Positions 1 to 6,640 of a stretch of DNA of 9,762 nucleotides are shown in pieces. The notes below the pieces were generated by a model, which worked only from the letters and a program-made list of their open reading frames with translations, did no database searches and had not been told where the DNA came from. The DNA comes from Oligoflexia bacterium. GTDB lineage: Bacteria; Bdellovibrionota; UBA1018; CAIMNF01. Location of the stretch: positions 1 to 9,762 of the forward strand of contig CAIOKW010000168.1 of the NCBI GenBank assembly GCA_903858975.1, given 5' to 3'. Each line of letters opens with the position of its first letter. Position 1 is the stretch's first letter. The position numbers and the translations under genes are program-made.

Positions 1-48
1 TATCAAGAGGCCTTTTCGCCGTTAAATAATGATTATATAATCAAATGA
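1..48 (+). CDS. C-terminal tail of an upstream gene (partial), probably another Tad pilus gene
   Basis: Frame 1 is open from the window edge for 15 codons, ending ...SPLNNDYIIK, and stops at the TGA at 46-48. That TGA overlaps the ATG of the next gene in an ATGA arrangement, the usual sign of translational coupling in one operon. Fifteen residues are too few to identify the protein. Because tadA (the pilus ATPase) commonly lies directly upstream of tadB, tadA is the simplest guess, but tadC or another gene would fit equally well. The overlap is seen directly; the identity is inference. Confidence 0.6.
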   Translation, partial: YQEAFSPLNNDYIIK

Positions 49-923
49 TGAAGCTAGCTGTCCCTCATTGGGTTTTAGGCTCTTTAGTGTTCTTAGCAGC
101 ACTCTTGGTAGCCTATCAATTCTCGGGAAGGATCCTTGATTGGATCCGCTTCCAGTCTATCGGTACACGGGATTACATCGCCGAGAAGTTACAGCTGATG
201 ATGATCGATGTCCCATCAGATAAGATTCTTCTCTATCAAGTTTCATTTGCTTTAGGCCTAGGAGGAATCGTCTTCCTTTTGTGCTTACCCAATTTTGCGG
301 CCGGAGCTTTCTTCGGCTCGTTGATGCTGATCTTTGGTTGGCTTTTACCTCGTCCGATTGTCAATATGCTCTATCAAAAACGAGTCGATCGTTTTGTCGA
401 GCAGATGGTGGATGGGTTGGGTTTGATGTCTAACGGGATGCGATCGGGATTGTCTGTGGCTCAAGCCATGGGGCTAGTAGCGCAGGAGATGCCAAAACCC
501 ATTCAACAAGAATTTGAATTGATTTTAAGTCAGAATAAATTGGGTCTCTCTCTTGAAGAAGCATTTGTCAATTTATCTAAAAGGGTCATTGCAGATGAAG
601 TAGAAATGTTTGTGACCTCGGTTGTAATTTTGAAGGAAACCGGCGGGAACCTTGCTGAGACCTTTGATACGATTACCACTTTGATTCGAGAGCGGATTAA
701 AGTGGAAAATAAAATTAAGGCGATGACGGCTCAGGCCTTTTGGCAAGGAATCATCCTTTTATGTGTGCCGCCATTTATGGGGATTACGTTGACCCAATCG
801 GATCCAGAGCTAATGAAGCCGATGTTTGGAACTCCTTTGGGTTGGGCTGCCTTGACCACTGTGGCTGTATTAATGGGTGTTGCATATATTGTAATTAAGA
901 AGGTAACGAAGATCGATGTGTGA
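45..923 (+). CDS. tadB: TadB-like Tad/Flp pilus assembly platform protein (T2SSF domain)
   Basis: This is a 292-residue inner-membrane protein of the type II secretion F superfamily, the platform on which a Tad/Flp (type IVb) pilus is assembled by the TadA ATPase. Predicted membrane segments lie near residues 7-26, 62-82, 84-103, 232-250 and 266-286. The cytoplasmic T2SSF domain (about 113-230) carries TadB-typical stretches: SGLSVAQA, a PKPIQQEF segment, GGNLAETFDTI and the following IRER. The C-terminus (DPELMKPMFGTPLGW, then a last helix ending KKVTKIDV) also matches TadB better than TadC. The length is normal for the family. There is no clear Shine-Dalgarno sequence; the start overlaps the previous stop as ATGATG, so translation is probably coupled. 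The second ATG at 48 is an alternative start. TadC was considered and is less likely. TadB is well supported; its partners are outside the window. Confidence 0.9.
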   Translation: MMKLAVPHWVLGSLVFLAALLVAYQFSGRILDWIRFQSIGTRDYIAEKLQLMMIDVPSDKILLYQVSFALGLGGIVFLLCLPNFAAGAFFGSLMLIFGWLLPRPIVNMLYQKRVDRFVEQMVDGLGLMSNGMRSGLSVAQAMGLVAQEMPKPIQQEFELILSQNKLGLSLEEAFVNLSKRVIADEVEMFVTSVVILKETGGNLAETFDTITTLIRERIKVENKIKAMTAQAFWQGIILLCVPPFMGITLTQSDPELMKPMFGTPLGWAALTTVAVLMGVAYIVIKKVTKIDV

Positions 924-933
924 GGGAAAAAGA

Positions 934-2625
934 ATGTTTAAGTTAATGTTGTTGCTGGGTGCATTTATGTCAGTTTCTAGCGCATTTGCGAGAGCAGATG
1001 TGAGTCTTCGAAATGGAAACTTTTTTATTTCATTAAGAGACATCTCCTATCCAGGGGGAATCGAGCCGAAAATCGAGCGCGTATATAATTCAAAATCTGA
1101 TTTTCATGGGATGTTTGGTTACAGCTGGGGAACTGAATATGAGACGCACTTAAGTTTCGATCCAGATGGAAGTTTGATTTTGACCGAGTATGGTGGGGGC
1201 GCAAATGTTCGTTTCTCTCCGAAGAACTATTCGGCAGCTGATGTCGACGCGGGGATCACGGGTATTATTGAGCAGGCTCGAAAGTCTGGAATCGTGGCGA
1301 GTGTGAAAGATCTCGATGCGCTGAAAAAGAAACTGAAAGAAAATCCGGAATTCCGTGCAAAACAATACGCCATTTACGTAAATAAAGGCATGCTTCAGAG
1401 AAAAGCTATTCCCGTGGGGACTCAGTTTACTTCGACTGATTATCAGTATCAATACCTAACTCGAGTGAAGGGCGGGTATACTCGCGTGATGGAAGCGGGA
1501 GTGATTCAAACCTTCAATGAAGCCGGTAAATTAGTTCAGATTATGGACCGAAATAAAAACTTCATTAACTTCGCGTATGATTCAAACGGACGAATTCAGC
1601 AAATGGTGGATAATCAGAATCGCAAAATGAATCTGAGCTACAACCCAGCAGGTATGCTTGAAAAAATTGTCGGTGAGAGCGGAAAGCATGCCGATTTTAA
1701 ATACTCTAAAGACGGTTTCTTAAATTATAGCCGTGATGATGGCGGTGTGGAAAATACATTTAAGTATACTTCTGATCAGTTTAAGAACTTGTCTGAAATC
1801 GGTTATCCTAACGATAAAAATGCAAAGGGCGAGCCTAAGAAAATGGTTGTTAGTTATTATGGGACGGATAAAAACTCGAGTGTGAGATCCGTCGTTAACT
1901 TAGATGGCACCGTGAACGAGTATGAATATGATCTGGGCGGAAAAACGCCGGGCTACTACGCAGTGAGAGTCGTGTTGAAGGACGCGGCTGGCGCTCGAAT
2001 GAGTGATTCAAAATATGAGTACTTTTATAAGAACAAACCCAATGGAGAAGAGTTCACTTCTCGTATGATCTCGACCGTGGATGGAGAGAAAACAGAAACG
2101 GTTTATGATGATCGTCTGGGTTTCCCGACAAAGATCGTGAGCAATGGGAAGACGACTCTGATGGAGTATGACACTAAAGGGAGAATGACTAAAAAAGTGA
2201 CTCCTTTAAATACCACGACCTTGACCTATGATCCGGTAGTGGGAAAAGTCTCTAAAGTGGTGAAAAAAATTACGAGCGGAACCGTGATTTGGAGTGAGTT
2301 TCAATACGACAAGGTCACTGGAAACCTCACTCAAGCGAAGAATAGTGATAATAAAGTCGTAAAGCTCATTTATGATACTCAAGGTCGTATTCGCGCACTG
2401 GTGGATCAGGGCGGACGTCAATTGACGTTCAAGTACAATGAGCTTTCTAAGCCGATTGAGATTTCGGATGCCAAAGTGGGTACCGTGAAGTTCACCTATA
2501 AGAACAGTGGTGAGGTCGATAAGATTGATAGCAATGGTGGCGCAAATGTTTCTGTAGAGGTGATGCGAGCGCTTCAGAGTCTGATCGATATTACGGCGCC
2601 AGCTGGCGTAACTATGTCTATTTAA
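934..2625 (+). CDS. Secreted YD/RHS-repeat protein, Bd0109-like
   Basis: This is a 563-residue exported protein. I chose the ATG at 934 because it follows GAGG by eight bases and begins directly with a signal peptide (MFKLMLLLGAFMSVSSAFA, cleavage after AFA or ARA). The ATG at 916 would add six polar residues inside the tadB end. Residues about 22-90 form the N-terminal domain found at the start of RHS/YD proteins (RNGNFFISLRDISYPG, FGYSWGTEYE). A charged, probably helical insert follows (about 100-160), then degenerate YD repeats to about residue 540 (FAYDSNGRI, LIYDTQGRI, MEYDTKGRM). It lacks the RHS core-end motif and any C-terminal toxin domain, so it looks like a complete short sugar-binding or scaffold protein rather than a polymorphic toxin. 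It starts ten bases after tadB. In Bdellovibrio the equivalent position holds Bd0109, a YD-repeat protein reported to bind Bd0108 and to affect pili. Domain calls are firm; the orthology is inference. Confidence 0.88.
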   Translation: MFKLMLLLGAFMSVSSAFARADVSLRNGNFFISLRDISYPGGIEPKIERVYNSKSDFHGMFGYSWGTEYETHLSFDPDGSLILTEYGGGANVRFSPKNYSAADVDAGITGIIEQARKSGIVASVKDLDALKKKLKENPEFRAKQYAIYVNKGMLQRKAIPVGTQFTSTDYQYQYLTRVKGGYTRVMEAGVIQTFNEAGKLVQIMDRNKNFINFAYDSNGRIQQMVDNQNRKMNLSYNPAGMLEKIVGESGKHADFKYSKDGFLNYSRDDGGVENTFKYTSDQFKNLSEIGYPNDKNAKGEPKKMVVSYYGTDKNSSVRSVVNLDGTVNEYEYDLGGKTPGYYAVRVVLKDAAGARMSDSKYEYFYKNKPNGEEFTSRMISTVDGEKTETVYDDRLGFPTKIVSNGKTTLMEYDTKGRMTKKVTPLNTTTLTYDPVVGKVSKVVKKITSGTVIWSEFQYDKVTGNLTQAKNSDNKVVKLIYDTQGRIRALVDQGGRQLTFKYNELSKPIEISDAKVGTVKFTYKNSGEVDKIDSNGGANVSVEVMRALQSLIDITAPAGVTMSI

Positions 2626-2642
2626 ATTGATTTTGTTTAATA

Positions 2643-2671
2643 TTGACTCCCTTAGGGTCATTGCATAAACT
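2643..2671 (+). promoter_or_regulatory. Predicted sigma70-type promoter for the small cysteine-containing secreted protein
   Basis: A -35 box TTGACT at 2643-2648 (five of six consensus bases) is separated by exactly 17 bases from a -10 box TAAACT at 2666-2671 (four of six, with the key first, second and last bases). Transcription would begin near 2678, giving a very short leader before the ATG at 2690 that would still include the GAGG at 2680-2683. It lies in the 64-base gap after the YD-repeat gene, so the small gene could be expressed separately from the pilus operon. This is sequence-based only. Confidence 0.5.
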
Positions 2672-2689
2672 TTGAAAGTGAGGTGTTCG

Positions 2690-2929
2690 ATGTTACGAGC
2701 TCTATTGGTAATTTCTCTTCTGTTCACGAGTGCGACCCGAGTTTGGGCTTACGCTCAGTCGGAAAACCACAATTTGTCTTGCTGCAATAAGGCGGGAGGC
2801 GGTTGTAAGGATTCAGAAGGATTGCCTCTTCCTCCGTGTCCTCAGGGAAATACAGCGGATTCAGCCCTAGTTCAGGCGGGGGATGAACCGGTGACTGAGA
2901 AGCCGGTTAATTCAGGCGAAGCCAAGTAA
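2690..2929 (+). CDS. Small secreted four-cysteine protein, possible Bd0108 (hit) counterpart
   Basis: This 79-residue protein has a signal peptide (MLRALLVISLLFTSATRVWA, probable cleavage after VWA) and a mature part of about 59 residues. The ATG at 2690 follows GAGG (2680-2683) by six bases. A TTG at 2672 in the same frame is open too, but it has no ribosome site and would put six residues before the hydrophobic core. The mature protein has four cysteines (the pair in NLSCCNK, then GGGCKD and PPCPQG), so two disulfides are possible in the periplasm or outside. The rest is low-complexity, Gly/Pro/Ala-rich, and ends NSGEAK. I recognise no conserved domain. Its place directly after a tadB and YD-repeat pair matches Bd0108, the small exported regulator of pili and host-independent growth in Bdellovibrio. 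That identity rests on position, size and export, not on sequence similarity I can verify. Confidence 0.78.
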   Translation: MLRALLVISLLFTSATRVWAYAQSENHNLSCCNKAGGGCKDSEGLPLPPCPQGNTADSALVQAGDEPVTEKPVNSGEAK

Positions 2930-2944
2930 AAGCCCTGCTTTTTT
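2928..2944 (+). terminator. Weak candidate intrinsic terminator after the small cysteine-containing gene
   Basis: AAAAGC (2928-2933) and GCTTTT (2937-2942) are perfect reverse complements around a CCT loop, and the T run continues to 2944. The stem overlaps the stop codon. Only two of six pairs are G-C, so termination would be inefficient at best. The location, just upstream of the predicted lipA promoter, is what one would expect of a boundary between transcription units. Confidence 0.35.
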
Positions 2945-2946
2945 CA

Positions 2947-2975
2947 TTGAGTGGCACACGCGTCTCCGCTAAGAT
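2947..2975 (+). promoter_or_regulatory. Predicted sigma70-type promoter of the lipA-E2-lpdA-lipB operon
   Basis: TTGAGT at 2947-2952 and TAAGAT at 2970-2975 are spaced by 17 bases, each matching four of six consensus bases. The start point would be near 2982, leaving a leader of about 29 bases before the lipA ATG at 3011. The leader contains a GGAG ribosome site at 3002-3005. A small perfect palindrome, GGGTACCC (2978-2985), sits on the presumed start point and could be an operator, but it is short and may be chance. Confidence 0.45.
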
Positions 2976-3010
2976 GGGGGTACCCAACTAATCTTTAACG
3001 CGGAGAGTTA

Positions 3011-3988
3011 ATGTCTTCCAAGCTAACTGAATCTCGAATTGATCAAGAGCGTCCCTTGTCTCCCTCTGAGGCAAGTAAGGTTGCACCGCTAAAGAAACCT
3101 GAGTGGCTGAAGATCAGACCTCCGGCGGGTGAAAACTATACCCAAATCAAACAACTTTTAAGAGAACGAAATCTACATACCGTTTGTGAAGAGGCTCATT
3201 GTCCAAACGTAGCGGAATGCTGGGCAAGTGGAACCGCAACCTTCATGATTGGTACAGAAGTTTGCACGAGAGCGTGTCGATTCTGTGCGATTAAGACCGC
3301 GCGCCGTCCTCCGCCATTGGATCCGGATGAGCCCTTAAAAGTTGCAGAGGCCGTTGCGGCGCTCAAGCTGAAATACGTCGTCCTCACCTCGGTGGATCGG
3401 GATGACATGGCCGATGGTGGAGCAGAGCATTTTGCGAAGACCATCCGTGAGTTGAAGCGCCTCGATCCTAATATTTTAATTGAGGCATTGGTTCCGGATT
3501 TCCGTGGTGACCTAAAAGCGGTGGAAACGATTGTGGATTCTGGGCTTGATGTTTATGCCCACAACGTTGAAACCGTTTATCGTCTTCAATATCGCGTTCG
3601 CGATCCAAGAGCTGGCTATCAGCAGAGTCTCAATACGCTGAAGTATGCAAAAGAATATGCTCAAGCAAAGGGCAAACAGTTACATACGAAGTCTTCGATC
3701 ATGCTGGGGCTCGGTGAAACGGTGGCGGAGCTGCAAGAGTCATTTGCCGATCTCAGACGTCATCAAATTGATGTGCTGACGCTTGGCCAATATCTCAGGC
3801 CCTCCATGACCCATCTTCCGGTGGATAAATACTATTCGCCTGAGGAGTTTAAAATTTTAGAACTGGACGCCGTAAAAGCGGGGTTCTTGTATGTTGCCGC
3901 GGGCCCCATGGTTCGTTCGAGTTACAAAGCGGCTGAATTATTTTTAGAAGGTTTGATTAAGGAAAAAGGAGAAACAAATGGAATTTAG
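3011..3988 (+). CDS. lipA: Lipoyl synthase LipA
   Basis: LipA is a cytoplasmic radical-SAM enzyme that inserts two sulfur atoms at C6 and C8 of protein-bound octanoyl groups, completing lipoate on the E2 subunits of 2-oxo acid dehydrogenases and on GcvH. Both iron-sulfur clusters are visible. The auxiliary, sulfur-donating cluster uses CX4CX5C at Cys59, Cys64 and Cys70 (CEEAHCPNVAEC). The SAM-binding cluster uses CX3CX2C at Cys85, Cys89 and Cys92 (CTRACRFC). The family's C-terminal RSSY motif, whose serine ligates the auxiliary cluster, is at 302-305. At 325 residues it is of normal length. The ATG at 3011 follows GGAG by five bases. It is the first gene of the lipoate operon, and its last 11 bases overlap the E2 start. 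All key residues are intact. Confidence 0.98.
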   Translation: MSSKLTESRIDQERPLSPSEASKVAPLKKPEWLKIRPPAGENYTQIKQLLRERNLHTVCEEAHCPNVAECWASGTATFMIGTEVCTRACRFCAIKTARRPPPLDPDEPLKVAEAVAALKLKYVVLTSVDRDDMADGGAEHFAKTIRELKRLDPNILIEALVPDFRGDLKAVETIVDSGLDVYAHNVETVYRLQYRVRDPRAGYQQSLNTLKYAKEYAQAKGKQLHTKSSIMLGLGETVAELQESFADLRRHQIDVLTLGQYLRPSMTHLPVDKYYSPEEFKILELDAVKAGFLYVAAGPMVRSSYKAAELFLEGLIKEKGETNGI

Positions 3989-5213
3989 ATTACCTGAGCT
4001 CGGTGAAGGCGTAAATGAAGGCGAATTGATTAAGTGGCGCGTGAAAGAAGGCGACAATGTAAAAGATGATCAGCCTTTATGTGAAATCATGACCGATAAG
4101 GCGACGATCGAAATTCCTTCTCCCTTCTCAGGAGTGATCAAGCAGTTGGTTGCTAAAGAAGGCGAAATTGTAAAAGTCCATCAGCTCATGGTGGTCGCTG
4201 AATCAGTGGGTGGCGCAAAAGCGGCCCCTGCAGCTACAGCTCATGCAGCCCCTGCTGCTCCCGCCGTCGCTACAAAAGCAGCCCCAGCAGCTGCTCCAGC
4301 GCAAGCATCATCTAGTGCAGCAGTGAGCGCTGACGTTCTCGCTTCTCCGGCCACTCGAAGAGCTGCGAGAGAAAAAGGAATCGATCTTTCTCAGGTTTCG
4401 GCTTCAGGGCCTCATGGTCGTGTTCTGATGGAAGACCTGGATCGCGCGCTATCCGGTGGAAGTGCACCGAGGGCAGCGGCACGAACTTTTGCTGCGGGCG
4501 AAGTGGAGCGCACGCCGATTCGTGGAATGCGCAAGAAGATCTCTGAGAAAATGCGTGAGTCAAAAGATAAAGCGGCCCATTTCACTTATGTGGAAGAGGC
4601 GGATGCAACTGAGCTAGTGCGCCTTCGCACTCAAGCAAAAGCGATTGCTGAGAAGAAAGGGATCAAGCTCACTTATCTTCCGTTCATTTTGAAGGCAATG
4701 GTTGCGGCGTTGAAGCAACATCCACGTATCAACTCAACCATTGATGAAGCGACAAACGAAATTGTGACTCATCACACTTACAATATTTCCCTTTCAGTCC
4801 AAACAGAAGATGGTTTGACCGTTCCAGTGGTAAAACATGTGGAACAAAAAACGATCTTTGAACTGGCAAAAGAGATCGCAGACATTGTCGATCGCGCGCG
4901 CAAGAAGAAACTCACGATGGACGACTTCAAAGGAAGTACCATCACCTTGACCAATGCGGGTTCGATTGGTGGCTTGTTTGCCACTCCAATCATCAATTAC
5001 CCTGAGGTCGCAATCTTAGGATTTAATAAGATCGCTCGTAAGCCTGTCGTGATTAACGTGAATGGCAAAGAGAAGCTTGCTATCCGGGATTGGACCTATT
5101 TCTCGATCAGTATGGATCACCGTATTTTGGACGGCGCTGAAGCGGCTGAATTCATGAAGACCTTCATTAGCTATATTGAAAATCCGGCACTCCTTGTGCT
5201 CGAGAGTCTTTAA
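3978..5213 (+). CDS. 2-oxo acid dehydrogenase complex E2, dihydrolipoamide acyltransferase
   Basis: This 411-residue core subunit of a pyruvate or branched-chain 2-oxo acid dehydrogenase passes the acyl group from E1 to CoA on a swinging lipoyl arm. It has one lipoyl domain (residues 1-76) with the lipoylated Lys41 in TDKATIEI, then an Ala/Pro-rich linker (about 79-118), a peripheral subunit-binding domain (about 120-157; LASPATRRAAREKGID, GPHGRVL) and a catalytic domain (about 176-411). The catalytic DHRILDG motif is at 380-386 (His381, Asp385). HFTYVEEADATELVRLR at 201-217 is usual in branched-chain-type (BkdB-like) E2s but also in some pyruvate E2s, so I give no symbol. AKGxT-type succinyl E2 is less likely. 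AAGGAG at 3966-3971 lies six bases before the ATG, inside lipA, and the genes overlap by 11 bases. No E1 gene is adjacent. Confidence 0.96.
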   Translation: MEFRLPELGEGVNEGELIKWRVKEGDNVKDDQPLCEIMTDKATIEIPSPFSGVIKQLVAKEGEIVKVHQLMVVAESVGGAKAAPAATAHAAPAAPAVATKAAPAAAPAQASSSAAVSADVLASPATRRAAREKGIDLSQVSASGPHGRVLMEDLDRALSGGSAPRAAARTFAAGEVERTPIRGMRKKISEKMRESKDKAAHFTYVEEADATELVRLRTQAKAIAEKKGIKLTYLPFILKAMVAALKQHPRINSTIDEATNEIVTHHTYNISLSVQTEDGLTVPVVKHVEQKTIFELAKEIADIVDRARKKKLTMDDFKGSTITLTNAGSIGGLFATPIINYPEVAILGFNKIARKPVVINVNGKEKLAIRDWTYFSISMDHRILDGAEAAEFMKTFISYIENPALLVLESL

Positions 5214-5230
5214 GTAAAGGAACACCAGAG

Positions 5231-6640
5231 ATGGCTACAACTCAAACAGATGTATTAGTGATTGGTGCGGGTCCCGCAGGTTATGTGTGCGCGATTCGCC
5301 TCGCTCAACTGGGTAAAAAAGTTACCGTAGTTGAAAAAACTCATGTCGGCGGAGTGTGCTTAAACGTGGGATGTATTCCTTCAAAAGCGCTGATTCATGC
5401 GGGAACCACCTTTGATAAAATCGGACACGCCGATGACATGGGAATTTCAATCAAGGGTGCCGCTCTGGATATGAAAAAACTCCAGGCGTGGAAAGGCGAG
5501 GTCGTTAAGAAACTCACCGGTGGTGTGGCTCAATTACTGAAGGCAAACGGCTGTACCGTCATCATGGGTGAAGCAAAGTTTGTGAATTCAACTACGGTTG
5601 AAGTTAAAACTGCAAGTGGAACCGATACCGTTCAATTTAAGAACGCGGTGATCGCTAGTGGCTCACGTCCGGCTCAGATTCCAGGTTTTGATGTGGATCA
5701 AAAGTTAGTACTCGATTCTACGGGTGGACTTTCTCAAGACGCACTTCCGGCGACCTTGCTTTGCGTAGGGGGCGGCTATATTGGGCTTGAGCTTGGAACT
5801 TTTTATGCAAAAGCCGGCTCTAAAGTAACGGTGGTAGAGGCAGGTCCAGCGCTCCTGGGGATCATTGATCCAGACCTTGTTAGAGTGGTTCAAAAGAACT
5901 TGGTGAAGCGTGGAGTAGAGATCCTGACTTCAACAACCGTGAAGTCCGTGAAGAAAAATGCGAACAACGTGGAAGTGACCTTCGCTTCTGCTGCGGGCGA
6001 AAAGAAGCAAACCTTTGACAAGCTCCTGATTACAATTGGTCGAACTCCGAATACAGAGAGTCTTGGGCTTGATAAGGCGGGTGTGAAGCTTGATTCAAAA
6101 GGCTTTATTCCAGTAAATGAAAAGCGCCAGACTTCAGTTCCCACGATTTTTGCGATTGGTGATGTCGCGGGACAACCCCTTCTTGCTCACAAAGGTTCTA
6201 AAGAAGGAATGGTAGCGGCAGAGGCTATTGCAGGCATGAAAACCATTTATGATGTGAAGGCAATGCCAGCGGTGATCTTCACAGATCCTGAGATCGCATC
6301 GGTGGGATTAACAGAGACCGAAGCGAAGGCGAAGGGGCTTACGGTTACTGTGGGTGCATTTCCATATGCAGCAAACGGTCGCGCACTGTCAGTAGCGGAG
6401 CCAGATGGAATGGTGAAGCTCATCAGTGATTCAAAAAAAGGTACTTTGCTTGGGTGTCACATTGTTGGAGCAGAAGCTTCAAACCTCATCGCAGAGGCGA
6501 CTTTAGCGATTGAAATGGGTGCCCATGTTGAAGATCTAGCGTTGACCGTTCATGCTCACCCGACCCTTCCTGAAACGATTATGGAAGCGGCTGAAGTATC
6601 GCTTGGACATCCGATTCATATCTTCAAACCTAAAAAATAA
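5231..6640 (+). CDS. lpdA: Dihydrolipoyl dehydrogenase (E3)
   Basis: This 469-residue FAD flavoprotein reoxidises dihydrolipoamide on E2 and reduces NAD+. The FAD-binding GAGPAG is at 12-17. The redox disulfide is GGVCLNVGCIPSK (Cys43, Cys48). The NAD-binding GGGYIGLELG lies near the middle, followed by TIGRTPNT and the second FAD motif FAIGDVAG. The catalytic His443-Glu448 pair of the dimer interface is in HAHPTLPE. The length is normal and no key residue is missing. The start is 17 bases after the E2 stop, with AAGGA at 5217-5221 as ribosome site. Next to E2, lipA and lipB it must serve the same complex, though E3 is commonly shared with the 2-oxoglutarate dehydrogenase and glycine cleavage systems. 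Confidence 0.97.
   Translation: MATTQTDVLVIGAGPAGYVCAIRLAQLGKKVTVVEKTHVGGVCLNVGCIPSKALIHAGTTFDKIGHADDMGISIKGAALDMKKLQAWKGEVVKKLTGGVAQLLKANGCTVIMGEAKFVNSTTVEVKTASGTDTVQFKNAVIASGSRPAQIPGFDVDQKLVLDSTGGLSQDALPATLLCVGGGYIGLELGTFYAKAGSKVTVVEAGPALLGIIDPDLVRVVQKNLVKRGVEILTSTTVKSVKKNANNVEVTFASAAGEKKQTFDKLLITIGRTPNTESLGLDKAGVKLDSKGFIPVNEKRQTSVPTIFAIGDVAGQPLLAHKGSKEGMVAAEAIAGMKTIYDVKAMPAVIFTDPEIASVGLTETEAKAKGLTVTVGAFPYAANGRALSVAEPDGMVKLISDSKKGTLLGCHIVGAEASNLIAEATLAIEMGAHVEDLALTVHAHPTLPETIMEAAEVSLGHPIHIFKPKK

Noticed and set aside
916..933. The earlier ATG as start of the YD-repeat protein.
   Set aside because: It lies inside the tadB end without a ribosome site and adds polar residues before the signal peptide; the ATG at 934 has GAGG at good spacing.
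2597..2608. Perfect 12-bp palindrome CGCCAGCTGGCG near the end of the YD-repeat gene.
   Set aside because: It lies in coding sequence, has no T run, and a single 12-bp palindrome can arise by chance.
934..2625. The RHS/YD gene as a polymorphic toxin with an immunity gene downstream.
   Set aside because: It has no RHS core-end motif or variable C-terminal toxin domain, and the next gene encodes an exported protein rather than a cytoplasmic immunity protein.
2645..2659. Imperfect inverted repeat GACTCCCTTAGGGTC in the gap before the small cysteine-containing gene.
   Set aside because: The stem is at most five pairs with mismatches and there is no T tract, so it is not a terminator; it overlaps the promoter spacer.
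2206..2727. A 173-codon open frame on the minus strand across the end of the YD-repeat gene.
   Set aside because: It is antisense to a clearly coding gene with signal peptide and YD repeats, and its translation shows no recognisable domain or hydrophobic pattern.
2954..2969. TGGCAC upstream of lipA, resembling a sigma54 -24 element.
   Set aside because: The base at the -12 position does not give GC at the right distance (TCTC instead of TTGC).
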